Shown here piece by piece: positions 24,568-32,417 of a stretch of 42,132 nucleotides of DNA (the first letter of the stretch is position 1; each line of letters starts with the position of its first letter). The translations under genes and the position numbers were made by a program. Below the pieces are notes generated by a model that saw nothing but the letters and a program-made list of their open reading frames with translations, was not told where the DNA came from and did no database searches. Source of the stretch: Bryobacterales bacterium (GTDB taxonomy: Bacteria > Acidobacteriota > Terriglobia > Bryobacterales > Bryobacteraceae); assembly GCA_003136575.1 (NCBI GenBank), contig PLEX01000143.1:4631-46762 (forward strand), read 5' to 3'.

Positions 24568-25767
24568 CTACTGCGCCAGTCCCTGCGCCGCCGCATCCTG
24601 AAACGCGATGCGCACGTCTGAATTATCCGGATTCCCTTTACCGTCCCGCTCGAACATGACGACCCGGATGAGGTTTCTGGCCGGATCGGCCCAACTCTGC
24701 GTGCTGAATGCGCCGCCATGCCCGAAAGAGTTCGGCGACAGGACACTGTTGGCCGCCATCTTCGACGGATCTTCCACAATGCAGAACCCAAGCCCCCATG
24801 GCATGCCCGGCCGGGCCTCCAGCGAGCCGGTCTGTTTGCGCGTCATCTCCGCGACGGTCTCCAGCCTCAGGATTCGCTTGCCGTTCAAAGCGCCCTGATT
24901 GAGCATCATCTGGTAGAAATGCGCGATGTCCTCGGCGGTGGAGAATAGCCCCGCGCCACCGAGCGGCGGCCGTCCCCGGTCGGTCACGGGCGTGTTGTAG
25001 AGGTACGGGATCGTTGTCTCTTCCAGCTTGTTCGCCTTCGCGTTCCAGCGGTAGCTATGCGCCCAGCGGGACATACGATCCTCTGCGATCCAAAAGCTCG
25101 TGTCTTTCATGCCGAGCGGGTCAAGAATGCGCCTTTGCAGGAATTGATCGAACGGCATCCCGCTTGCGACCTCCACCACGCGGCCCAGTATATCCATCCC
25201 GGCCGTCGAGTACGACCAACGGCTGCCAGGTTGAAACCGGAGCGGCTGCTGCGCCAGCTTGCGGCTCGTCTCGGCCAGTGTCAGGTGCGGGTCGCGCGTG
25301 GTCATCTCGCCGAAGCCGCTGGTGTGCGTCATCACGTCGCGCAGCGTGACGGCGCGGGAGGTCGCCACGGTCTGCCCGGCCTGGGTCACCAACAGACCCG
25401 CGAATTCCGGCAGATACTTTGCCAGCGGGTCGTCGAACGCAAGCTTGCCATCGTCCGCGAGTATCGCGATACAGGCGACGGTGATCGGTTTGGACATGGA
25501 TGCGATCCAGAAGATGTCATCGGTATGCATCCTGCGGTTCTGCGCGAGGTCGGTTTTTCCGACGGCGCCTGTGTAAAGGATCCGGTCTTTGGTGGCGATC
25601 AGGGTGACGATGCCGACGGCCTCGCCTTTATCGACGAACCCCTGCATGGCTGGCGCGATGGCGGCAAACCGCTCGGGCGTCTGCGCAGACAGGAGTCCGC
25701 ATACAAAAATGGTGGCGAGGAGCGCGGCCGGTGCGGTGAAAATCGGGATTCGTTTGCGCAATCTCAT
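24568..25767 (-). CDS. Exported serine hydrolase, beta-lactamase/penicillin-binding fold
   Basis: The product is 399 residues from the ATG at 25767, with a signal peptide (RLRKR n-region, hydrophobic to LLSAQ). The beta-lactamase-related domain shows the nucleophile motif Ser90-Met-Ser-Lys93, a YST motif in SRWSYSTAGMDILG and GHGGAF near the C-terminus. This is the class C/EstB/LpqH-like esterase group, whose members hydrolyse esters or D-peptides in the periplasm; true beta-lactamase activity is uncommon in it. An in-frame ATG at 25788 is just 2 bases from the TACACT box and less likely; the frame further upstream to 25905 is not signal-peptide-like. Confidence 0.85.
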   Translation of the reverse strand: MRLRKRIPIFTAPAALLATIFVCGLLSAQTPERFAAIAPAMQGFVDKGEAVGIVTLIATKDRILYTGAVGKTDLAQNRRMHTDDIFWIASMSKPITVACIAILADDGKLAFDDPLAKYLPEFAGLLVTQAGQTVATSRAVTLRDVMTHTSGFGEMTTRDPHLTLAETSRKLAQQPLRFQPGSRWSYSTAGMDILGRVVEVASGMPFDQFLQRRILDPLGMKDTSFWIAEDRMSRWAHSYRWNAKANKLEETTIPYLYNTPVTDRGRPPLGGAGLFSTAEDIAHFYQMMLNQGALNGKRILRLETVAEMTRKQTGSLEARPGMPWGLGFCIVEDPSKMAANSVLSPNSFGHGGAFSTQSWADPARNLIRVVMFERDGKGNPDNSDVRIAFQDAAAQGLAQ

Positions 25768-25790
25768 GTGAGGTGCCCAGTCAGCCATTG

Positions 25791-25796
25791 AGTGTA
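25791..25796 (-). promoter_or_regulatory. Putative -10 box (TACACT) for the serine hydrolase
   Basis: TACACT on the minus strand lies 23 bases before the ATG at 25767, so a message would carry a leader of about 15 bases. No ribosome site is visible in it. Confidence 0.35.
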
Positions 25797-25932
25797 CCGA
25801 ATGCTCGCACAGGCATTCCTGTCGGGAAGCCACCGGGAATGCGTTCGTCAGCTGGTTGATACGTTCTGATGCTGATCGGGTAATCGGACACCGGCCCGGC
25901 GGCAATCCCCGTCGTCGCGGATCCCTTGGGCT

Positions 25933-26100
25933 CTACACCGGTGGCGGAAAGTGCCCCGCGGTATGAATCACCCGGAAAATATGCACTACTTCCGCCTCGA
26001 CGCCATAGTGGACTGAACCCAGGAAAGGTTGTGAATCCGCAGAAAGCTCACGGACCTGTTCCAAATGGCAGCGGCGTGAGACCAGCGGTCGCGCCTCAAG
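25933..26100 (-). pseudogene. Remnant of a ParE/RelE-type toxin (C-terminal part)
   Basis: In the minus frame ending at TAG 25933-25935 the last 25 or so codons read VHYGVEAEVVHIFRVIHTAG then HFPPPV. This matches the final strands of ParE-type toxins (YRVxYxVExxVVxIxRVxHTARxxP). Upstream of about 26035 the frame still lacks stops but no longer resembles the family, and the first half of a ParE protein (about 95 residues in full) is missing. The remnant directly follows the antitoxin-like frame at 26096-26242, in the order expected of parDE. The whole gap 25789-26353 holds nothing else I can identify. Confidence 0.45.
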
Positions 26101-26242
26101 GGCGAAGCATCCGCTGGACGCGCGCGTCCATCTCTTCTTCCTTGATGAACTCTCCGCGTTCTATCTGGTCGATCTCAAGCTGCACCTCGTGCCCGAAGTG
26201 TTCATTGCGTACCAGCAGCTGCGTCACTCCGTCCGAACGCAT
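26096..26242 (-). pseudogene. Remnant of a ParD/ribbon-helix-helix-type antitoxin
   Basis: A 48-codon minus frame encodes LVRNEHFGHEVQLEIDQIER, then GEFIKEEEMDARVQRMLRP. This is the C-terminal, toxin-embracing helix of ParD-like antitoxins (typically LAREEHFExExxxEIDQIERGEFIEEEEMDARV). The N-terminal DNA-binding ribbon-helix-helix is absent: upstream in frame a TAA occurs after only four codons. With the toxin remnant downstream, this is a dead toxin-antitoxin module. Confidence 0.5.
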
Positions 26243-26335
26243 GAGTTGCACTTGCGCTTATTCATGTGCGCCTGCGTGTGTCTGTGGCCGTATCCCTCAA
26301 CCATGCCCAAAGAACGGCGATAGCCACCAGTTCGA

Positions 26336-26341
26336 TATCAT
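26336..26341 (+). promoter_or_regulatory. Putative -10 box (TATCAT) before the PSCyt1 operon
   Basis: TATCAT lies 12 bases before the ATG at 26354 and would start the three-gene operon with a very short leader. It is identical to the hexamer before the ppx gene (32404-32409). Confidence 0.35.
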
Positions 26342-26353
26342 GAACGGGTAACG

Positions 26354-28849
26354 ATGTTCCTTCCGCGAGCCGAATCCACCGTCGCCCGATTGACCGCCGC
26401 CTCGGCCCTGGTCGCGATGCTTTTCTCGTCGCCCGCGCGCCTGTCGTCTCAATCAGCCGCCACCGTCGATTTCGATCGCGACGTCCATACCATCATCGCC
26501 ACCAAGTGCCTGATGTGCCACAGCGCCGAGAAGCGCTCGGGCGGCCTCTCGCTCGCCACCTACGCCGACATCATCGATGGCGGCCGCACCGGCGGCACGG
26601 TTCGGCCGGGCAAGAGCGCCGACAGCATGTTGATGCAGCGCATCACCGGCGGAGTTGCGCCGCAAATGCCGCTCGCTCTGCCGCCGTTGAGCGAAGTCGA
26701 AATTGCGACTATCCGCACCTGGATCGACGAAGGCGCTCGCCCTGGTGTGACTGCGCCTCCCGCGCGCGGTAAATGGGAAGCGCCGCTAACGCTGGAGCGC
26801 CCGGTGGTGCCCGATACGACCTGGAAATCCTGGACTTCGCCGCTCGACCGAGTCGCTTCCGGGTACCTGGCGAAGGCCGGCGTCCCGGAGCCCGAACTCG
26901 TTTCCGATGCCGTCTTCGCCCGCCGCGTTTATCTCGACGTTCACGGCCTTCTTCCATCGCCCGAACAACTCCAGGCTTTCGTCGATGACCGTTCGCCCGA
27001 TAAGCGCCAGACATTAGTCGCGAAGCTTCTTGCCGACGACCAGCAGTACGCCGAAAACTGGATCTCTTTCTGGAACGACCTGCTCCGCAACGACGAAGGC
27101 GTCAACTATTTCTCCGAAACCGCAAGCCGCAAGAGCATTTCCGAATGGCTCTTCGACTCGCTGAAATCGAACGTCCATTACGACGACATGGTGAGGAAGC
27201 TGCTCAACCCGCGCGCCAAGGACGACCCCGATGGCTTCCTCCTGGGCGTCAACTGGCGCGGCGCCGTGAACGCCAGCCAGACTCCCGCCATTCAGGCCGC
27301 CCAGAACACCGCGCAGATTTTCCTCGGCATTAACCTGAAGTGCAATTCCTGCCACGACAGCTTCATCAGTAAGTGGAAGCTGAAGGACGCTTACTCTCTG
27401 GCAGCGTATTTCACGGTGGAGGAAAAGCTTGAGCTATATCGATGCGACGTTGCGCAGCACCAGTACGCGCAGGCTGCGTTCCTGTATCCGGAGTTGAATC
27501 GGGAGCCGAAATCGGGCGATCAGGCCGATCGCCGCGCCGCCGCCGCCGCCATTTTCACCGATCCTCGCAACGGCCGTTTACCACGCACCATGGTCGACCG
27601 GATCTGGCAGCGTTTGCTCGGCCACGGCATTGTGGAGAATCCCGACGAAATGGATGGCGAGCCGTGGAGTCCGCAGTTGCTCGACTGGGTTGCCAGCGAT
27701 TTCGTCGATAGTCACTACGATCTGAAGCACCTGATTTCCACGATCCTCTCTTCGCGTACCTATCAGATGCAGGCCGTTCCTCTCAAGAGCGAGCCGGGAC
27801 GCGATTTCGTTTTTCGCGGTCCGCTGGTTCGCCGCATCACCGCCGAAGAATTTGCCGACGCCATCGGTTCCATCACCGGGAAATGGGAGCTCTATTCGCC
27901 GGTCCGCACGCCGGATCCGTTTGCCAAACCGCTTCAAGGCCCGGCGCCTTTGGCTCCCGGCCGCGATTGGCACGCAGCCGCGACTCCGCTGACCCGCGCG
28001 CTGGGCCGCCCGATTCGCGATCAGGTGTACAGCACCCGGGACAATCAGGCCACCACGCTGCAGGCTCTCGAATTAACCAATGGCGAAACGCTGACTCACT
28101 GGCTGTTGCGCGGCGCGCAGACCATGCTGGCGCAGATCCCGCCCGCGCCCGTGCCTCTTTTCGACGCGTCTTTCAGCGGGCGCGCGCCGGTAGTCTTCGA
28201 CGTCGATGTTTCGAAATCCACAAAGCTTTGGCTGCTGGTGGAAGACACGGGGTCGTATTCACCCGATAAACTCCTCACCATATGGGGCAAGGCCGGTTTT
28301 GACGGCCCTGACGGCCGAACGGATCTGGCGGAACTGAAGCCTGTCGATGCCTCGGGTTTGCGGCCACCGTCAACGGAAGCCGATGCCGGTACGCCCCCGA
28401 CTGCCGCGCCCGGCGCGCCGCCTCCCGTGATCTTTGCGCTCGATGGCGATGGTGTCCCCGTGAAATCGCCGTCGCGTTTGATCTACGATATCTCCGGCAA
28501 AGGTTTCACGCGTTTTTACGGACTCGGAGGGGTGCAGAACAAGACCATCACGTCCGATTTGAACCCGCATTTGCGATTCATGATCTTCGACCAGGAGCCG
28601 GACCGCGAACGTTTGACGAAGGTGACGAAGGAAACGCCTGCGCCGCTGCCGCCCCAACTGACGACTTCGCGCGAAGTGGCAGACCGCGTGTTTCGCTACG
28701 CGCTGGGCCGCGCGCCTTCGGGCGCGGAGCGCGACGCGGCGCAATCGGCATTGTTCGATCCCGCGCATCCGGATAAAATATCGGCAGAGGGATTGGCGGA
28801 TTTGTTGTGGGCTGTATTGATGAAGCCCGAGTTTCAATTGATCTATTAG
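26354..28849 (+). CDS. Exported diheme PSCyt1-DUF1549-DUF1553 protein
   Basis: The 831-residue product has a signal sequence (residues 1-36) and a planctomycete-type cytochrome c domain PSCyt1 with the heme motif Cys52-Leu-Met-Cys-His56. A DUF1549 domain (about 160-375) contains a second CxxCH, Cys330-Asn-Ser-Cys-His334, and a DUF1553 domain follows (about 395-800, FRGPLVRRITAEEFADAIGS and DRVFRYALGRAPSGAERDAA). Such proteins occur in large numbers in Planctomycetes, Verrucomicrobia and Acidobacteriota, usually next to DUF1501 genes; none has a proven function to my knowledge. Two CxxCH motifs point to electron transfer in the periplasm or at the cell surface. It is followed 8 bp later by a DUF1501 gene. 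Confidence 0.88.
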   Translation: MFLPRAESTVARLTAASALVAMLFSSPARLSSQSAATVDFDRDVHTIIATKCLMCHSAEKRSGGLSLATYADIIDGGRTGGTVRPGKSADSMLMQRITGGVAPQMPLALPPLSEVEIATIRTWIDEGARPGVTAPPARGKWEAPLTLERPVVPDTTWKSWTSPLDRVASGYLAKAGVPEPELVSDAVFARRVYLDVHGLLPSPEQLQAFVDDRSPDKRQTLVAKLLADDQQYAENWISFWNDLLRNDEGVNYFSETASRKSISEWLFDSLKSNVHYDDMVRKLLNPRAKDDPDGFLLGVNWRGAVNASQTPAIQAAQNTAQIFLGINLKCNSCHDSFISKWKLKDAYSLAAYFTVEEKLELYRCDVAQHQYAQAAFLYPELNREPKSGDQADRRAAAAAIFTDPRNGRLPRTMVDRIWQRLLGHGIVENPDEMDGEPWSPQLLDWVASDFVDSHYDLKHLISTILSSRTYQMQAVPLKSEPGRDFVFRGPLVRRITAEEFADAIGSITGKWELYSPVRTPDPFAKPLQGPAPLAPGRDWHAAATPLTRALGRPIRDQVYSTRDNQATTLQALELTNGETLTHWLLRGAQTMLAQIPPAPVPLFDASFSGRAPVVFDVDVSKSTKLWLLVEDTGSYSPDKLLTIWGKAGFDGPDGRTDLAELKPVDASGLRPPSTEADAGTPPTAAPGAPPPVIFALDGDGVPVKSPSRLIYDISGKGFTRFYGLGGVQNKTITSDLNPHLRFMIFDQEPDRERLTKVTKETPAPLPPQLTTSREVADRVFRYALGRAPSGAERDAAQSALFDPAHPDKISAEGLADLLWAVLMKPEFQLIY

Positions 28850-28857
28850 GAACTGTC

Positions 28858-30291
28858 ATGACGAAGGAAGAACGCTACATCAGCTCGCTTATCAGTCGCC
28901 GCGGATTCATGGGAACAACAGCGGCGGCTTCTTTGGCGGCGCTCGTCGGTGGCGAACCGCAACTCGTTCGCGCGGCCGCCCCTGAGCCGACCGCCGACTC
29001 GATCATCGTCCTTTGGATGGCGGGTGGCATGGCGCAGACCGAGACCTGGGACCCGAAGAAGTATACGCCGTTCAAGCCCGGTGTGAAGACATCGGAAGTC
29101 CTCAGCACCTTCCCGGCGATCGATACCGCCGTCGATCACATCAGGATTTCGCAGGGGCTGGAACGCGTCGCCAAGGTAATGGACCGTGGCGCGCTGATCC
29201 GCACGTTTCAAGGCGCGGACCTCGGTTTCATTTTGCATTCGCGGCATCAATACCACTGGCACACCGGCTACGTGCCTCCACAACCGATGGCGGTGCCGCA
29301 CATCGGCGCGGTGATTGCGAAGACGCTCGGACCGCGAAATCCCACCGTTCCGCCATTTGTCGCGATCGGCCAGAATATGGAAATCGGCGCGGAAAGCCCG
29401 GCCGTGAAGGCGTTTCACACGGCGGGATTTCTCGGGACGGAATACGGGCCGTTCATGGTCGCCGACCCTGCCGATGCCGCCTCTGCCGTGCGTCCGCCCG
29501 CGGATCTCGGCGATGCGCGATTCAAGAGCCGCCACAAGCTTTATGAGCAATTGCTCGCGAACGAGCCGGTTTACCAATTCGCGGGCGATTACCAGCGCGA
29601 ATCGCTGATCCGCTCGCTCGATGGAAGCGACAGACTCCTGAACTCCCCGTCGGCGAAGGCTTTCGATTTGTCGCTCGAACCGAAAAAGGCTTTCGATACG
29701 TACAACACCGGTCGTTTCGGCCAGGGCTGCCTGCTGGCGCGGAGGCTCGTGGAAGCCGGGGCACGCTACGTCGAAGTCACCACGGAATACATTCCGTTCC
29801 GTTATTGGGACTCGCACGAGAACGGACACGAACGCGCGGACACGATGAAGAAGCAGATCGATGGGCCGGTGTCGCAATTGATTCTCGATCTGGAAGAGCG
29901 TGGACTGCTGAACCGGACGCTCGTCGTGCTGGCGAGCGAGTTCGGGCGCGACGCCATTACTGAAGGCAAGGTCGGCAAGGAAGTGAAGGACCAGGCCACC
30001 ACGCCAGCCGTGATGCAGGAGCCGAAGCATTACGGAATGCATCGGCATTTCACGGCCGCAGGATCGGTGGTTCTGTTCGGCGGCGGCATTAAGAAGGGTA
30101 CGGTTTACGGAAAAACGGCAGAAACGCGGCCTTGCACCACGATCCAGAATCCGGTTCCGGTGGAGGATCTGCACGCGACGATCTACCGCGCCATCGGCAT
30201 CTCGCCCACCCAGAGTTTCATCAACGAAAAGCGGCCCGTGTTTGTCACGAAGGACGGCAAGGGCAAGGTAATTAACGATTTGTTTGCGTAA
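28858..30291 (+). CDS. DUF1501 protein, twin-arginine exported
   Basis: From the ATG at 28858, with TAGGA just upstream, the protein is 477 residues. Its N-terminus contains ISRRGFMGTTAAASLAALVG, a twin-arginine signal, so it is exported folded and probably with a cofactor. The DUF1501 domain is recognised by IIVLWMAGGMAQTETWDPKK, TYNTGRFGQGCLLARRLVEA, WDSHENGHERADTMKKQ and LVVLASEFGR; the fold belongs to the alkaline-phosphatase/sulfatase superfamily with metal ligands in the DSH/GHE region. The family is the standard partner of PSCyt1-DUF1549-DUF1553 proteins, as here, with 8 bp between the genes. Its reaction is unknown. Confidence 0.9.
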   Translation: MTKEERYISSLISRRGFMGTTAAASLAALVGGEPQLVRAAAPEPTADSIIVLWMAGGMAQTETWDPKKYTPFKPGVKTSEVLSTFPAIDTAVDHIRISQGLERVAKVMDRGALIRTFQGADLGFILHSRHQYHWHTGYVPPQPMAVPHIGAVIAKTLGPRNPTVPPFVAIGQNMEIGAESPAVKAFHTAGFLGTEYGPFMVADPADAASAVRPPADLGDARFKSRHKLYEQLLANEPVYQFAGDYQRESLIRSLDGSDRLLNSPSAKAFDLSLEPKKAFDTYNTGRFGQGCLLARRLVEAGARYVEVTTEYIPFRYWDSHENGHERADTMKKQIDGPVSQLILDLEERGLLNRTLVVLASEFGRDAITEGKVGKEVKDQATTPAVMQEPKHYGMHRHFTAAGSVVLFGGGIKKGTVYGKTAETRPCTTIQNPVPVEDLHATIYRAIGISPTQSFINEKRPVFVTKDGKGKVINDLFA

Positions 30292-30305
30292 GTGAGGGAA
30301 ACATT

Positions 30306-31385
30306 ATGAAAACCAGCAGACGCGATTTTCTGGTGGCCGGCGCGATGACAGCCGCTGGCCCCGCAATCCTTGGAGCGCAGGATAAGGCTGGCGCGAAAGC
30401 GCCGATACTGGGCCAGGGAGCCTACACCTACGAAGCCATCCACGATTGGGGCGAGTTGCCGCCCAATATCAAGTGGGGCAACACGCACGGCGTGGTGGAA
30501 GACGCGCAGCACAACATCTACGTCCACCACACGGTTTATAAGGATAGCGAGAGCGCGGACACCATGGTGGTGTTCGACAGCAAGGGCAAGTTTGTGCGCT
30601 CCTGGGGTAAGGAGTTTCGCGGCGTGGCGCACGGGTTGCACATCCGCAAAGAGGGTTCGGAAGAGTTCCTGTATCTGACTGTGAACGCGGCGAACCCAAA
30701 GGCGGTTCCGCAGCCGGAGATGCAGGCGGTGGTGCTGAAGTCTACGCTTAAGGGCGAGATTGTCTGGAAGATTCAGGGGCCTCCGCCGGAAATCGACGCC
30801 TATAAGCCGGGAGCGGACGGCAAACCGAAGGCTTATAATCCGACTAACATCGCTATCGCCCCGAACGGCGACATGTATGTGGGCGATGGTTACGGATCGT
30901 CCTATGTGAATCAATACAACAGCAAGGCCAGGTATGTCCGGACGTTCGGGGGCAGGGGGGCCGAGGCCGGGCAATTGGCTGAACCGCACGGCATCTGGGT
31001 AGATACACGATCCAAAGACCCGATCCTGGTTGTCGCGGATCGACGTAACAACCGTTTGCAGCGTTTCACGATGGACGGCAAGCACGTCGATTTCATCGCC
31101 GGTTTCCGCCTGCCTTGTCATTTCTCCGAATATAAAGGCGACGTTGTCGTGCCCGACCTACAGGGTCGCGTGACGCTGATGGGGAAGGACAACCAGATCA
31201 TCGAACATCTGGGGGATTCGAACCCGCCAAACGGCCAATTCCCGCTGCGCGCGCAGACACGGGACAAGTTCGTGCCGGGCGAATTTATCTGCCCCCACGG
31301 CGCGTGCTTCGACCACGAGGGAAATATCTTTGTGGTGGAGTGGGTTGAAGTCGGGCGAGTTACTAAGTTGCGGAAAGTGGCGTAG
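30306..31385 (+). CDS. Tat-exported NHL-type beta-propeller protein
   Basis: The 359-residue product begins with a twin-arginine signal (MKTSRRDFLVAGAMTAAGPA). The mature part consists of NHL/six-bladed propeller repeats, for example NPTNIAIAPNGDMYVGDGYG, LAEPHGIWVDTRSKDPILVV, ADRRNNRLQRFTMDGKHV and ICPHGACFDHEGNIFVVEW. Similar proteins are annotated as peptidyl-glycine lyase-like or 6-bladed propellers, but no catalytic residues can be assigned here. It is 14 bp after the DUF1501 gene, with GAGGGAA before its ATG, and is the last gene of this operon. A Tat-exported propeller beside a diheme protein suggests a sugar or alcohol oxidation partner, which is inference only. Confidence 0.82.
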   Translation: MKTSRRDFLVAGAMTAAGPAILGAQDKAGAKAPILGQGAYTYEAIHDWGELPPNIKWGNTHGVVEDAQHNIYVHHTVYKDSESADTMVVFDSKGKFVRSWGKEFRGVAHGLHIRKEGSEEFLYLTVNAANPKAVPQPEMQAVVLKSTLKGEIVWKIQGPPPEIDAYKPGADGKPKAYNPTNIAIAPNGDMYVGDGYGSSYVNQYNSKARYVRTFGGRGAEAGQLAEPHGIWVDTRSKDPILVVADRRNNRLQRFTMDGKHVDFIAGFRLPCHFSEYKGDVVVPDLQGRVTLMGKDNQIIEHLGDSNPPNGQFPLRAQTRDKFVPGEFICPHGACFDHEGNIFVVEWVEVGRVTKLRKVA

Positions 31386-31497
31386 CGGCTTTTGTCGGAA
31401 TTCGCCGCGAATCGACTGCCGCGTTGTTTGGGCGCATTCGCGCCGGCTCCGACACGGTCCGGGTTGCATCGCAGGCTGGTCGGTCAGGTAGTGCGGG

Positions 31498-31723
31498 TTA
31501 CAGGCAAGCATCCAGAAGCCGGTGTTTCGCTTCCCAATAACCCGGGTCGATTTCAATCGGTTCGCCGGATTCCAAACCCTCGATCGCCATGCTTTCCAGT
31601 TCCTCCAGCAGCGGATTGGTCAGCGTTGACCAGTTGTTCGATATAGGCGTCCACTGAGAGTCCGGCCTCGCTGGCTCGGACTCGAAACCTGGCTTCGTTC
31701 TCCGGGTCGATTGTTATCGTCAT
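31498..31723 (-). pseudogene. Frameshifted ribbon-helix-helix-type antitoxin, toxin gene absent
   Basis: The ATG at 31723 on the minus strand starts MTITIDPENEARFRVRASEA then GLSVDAYIEQLVNAD, the N-terminus of a common antitoxin family. The frame then fails. Removing one base in the GACCAAT stretch near 31615-31621 continues as NPLLEELESMAIEGLESGEP and IEIDPGYWEAKHRLLDACL to a TAA at 31498-31500, the exact ending of that family (SGEPI...YWExKxRxLD). The original protein was about 75 residues. No toxin follows in 31386-31497, and no gene was seen in 31724-31842 upstream. This accounts for the gap of 457 bp after the propeller gene. Confidence 0.6.
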
Positions 31724-31842
31724 GGCAGATTTGTCCCGTTTGTGGCTCTATATCAATTTTACTCATCGTACGCCGTACTGCGCCCGGCTCGTTTGTTCGG
31801 TTTGCCTCTCTGGCCGGGGGCCACGCGCCGCCCCAAATCCAT

Positions 31843-32325
31843 CTACCGCGCCAGCTTCGGCACAATCATCCACCGCAATACCCCGCGGGGCGCAGTCCCT
31901 AAACCGCCGACATCGATCCGCAGCATCGCCGATTTCTTCATATCCACCATCAATCCCGGCGCGTTGAGCAGATAGGCGGCCAGGTGCGCCATCAGCGGCT
32001 CGTGGCCTGCAAGCAGCACGGCCGATTCCCCTCGCAGATCCCGGATGTCGCTCCACACGGCCTCGGGCGCTCCGTGCGGCACGAGCGACGGCAGCTGCAA
32101 CAACACGCCCTTCCAGCCAAATCCCTTCGCCGCGACTTCCGCCGTCTGCACTGCCCGCACGTACGGACTCGACGCGATCAGCGTAGGCATGACGCCGGCC
32201 TCGCGCGCCATTTTCACCACAGCAGCCGTGCGCTCGCGCCCTTCATCCGTCAGTTCGCGCGACGAATCCGAACGGCCGGCGGGCGCGTCCCCGGCTATGC
32301 CATGACGTAACAAATAAATCTCCAT
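31843..32325 (-). CDS. sixA: Phosphohistidine phosphatase SixA
   Basis: The 160-residue protein is a small histidine-phosphatase-fold enzyme: MEIYLLRHGIA carries the RHG catalytic motif with the phosphorylated His, IASSPYVRAVQTAEVAA holds the second arginine, and VLLAGHEPLM holds the second catalytic His. This short single-domain form is SixA, which dephosphorylates phosphohistidine on signalling or phosphotransfer proteins. GAAGGT lies directly before the ATG. It is divergent from the exopolyphosphatase gene with 92 bp between; the two families are frequent neighbours in polyphosphate gene clusters. Confidence 0.88.
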   Translation of the reverse strand: MEIYLLRHGIAGDAPAGRSDSSRELTDEGRERTAAVVKMAREAGVMPTLIASSPYVRAVQTAEVAAKGFGWKGVLLQLPSLVPHGAPEAVWSDIRDLRGESAVLLAGHEPLMAHLAAYLLNAPGLMVDMKKSAMLRIDVGGLGTAPRGVLRWMIVPKLAR

Positions 32326-32403
32326 ACCTTCAGATCGCCCCTATCCGCGCGCGTCCGCGAAACAGTCATGAAATCGTAATGCTTCGCATTTTGGCGCCGG
32401 TCG

Positions 32404-32409
32404 TATCAT
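32404..32409 (+). promoter_or_regulatory. Putative -10 box (TATCAT) for ppx
   Basis: TATCAT ends 8 bases before the ATG at 32418, and there is no Shine-Dalgarno site, so the message would be leaderless. A small AATGC/GCATT hairpin lies between this box and sixA. Confidence 0.4.
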
Positions 32410-32417
32410 AGCGTGTT

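Noticed and set aside
24568-25767. Antibiotic-resistance beta-lactamase
   Set aside because: It has SxxK and YST motifs with a long signal peptide, typical of esterase or D-peptidase relatives rather than true resistance enzymes.
25926-26351. A 141-codon plus-strand frame in the gap before the PSCyt1 operon
   Set aside because: It is Ser/Cys-rich and family-less; the minus strand of the same stretch shows antitoxin and toxin motifs.
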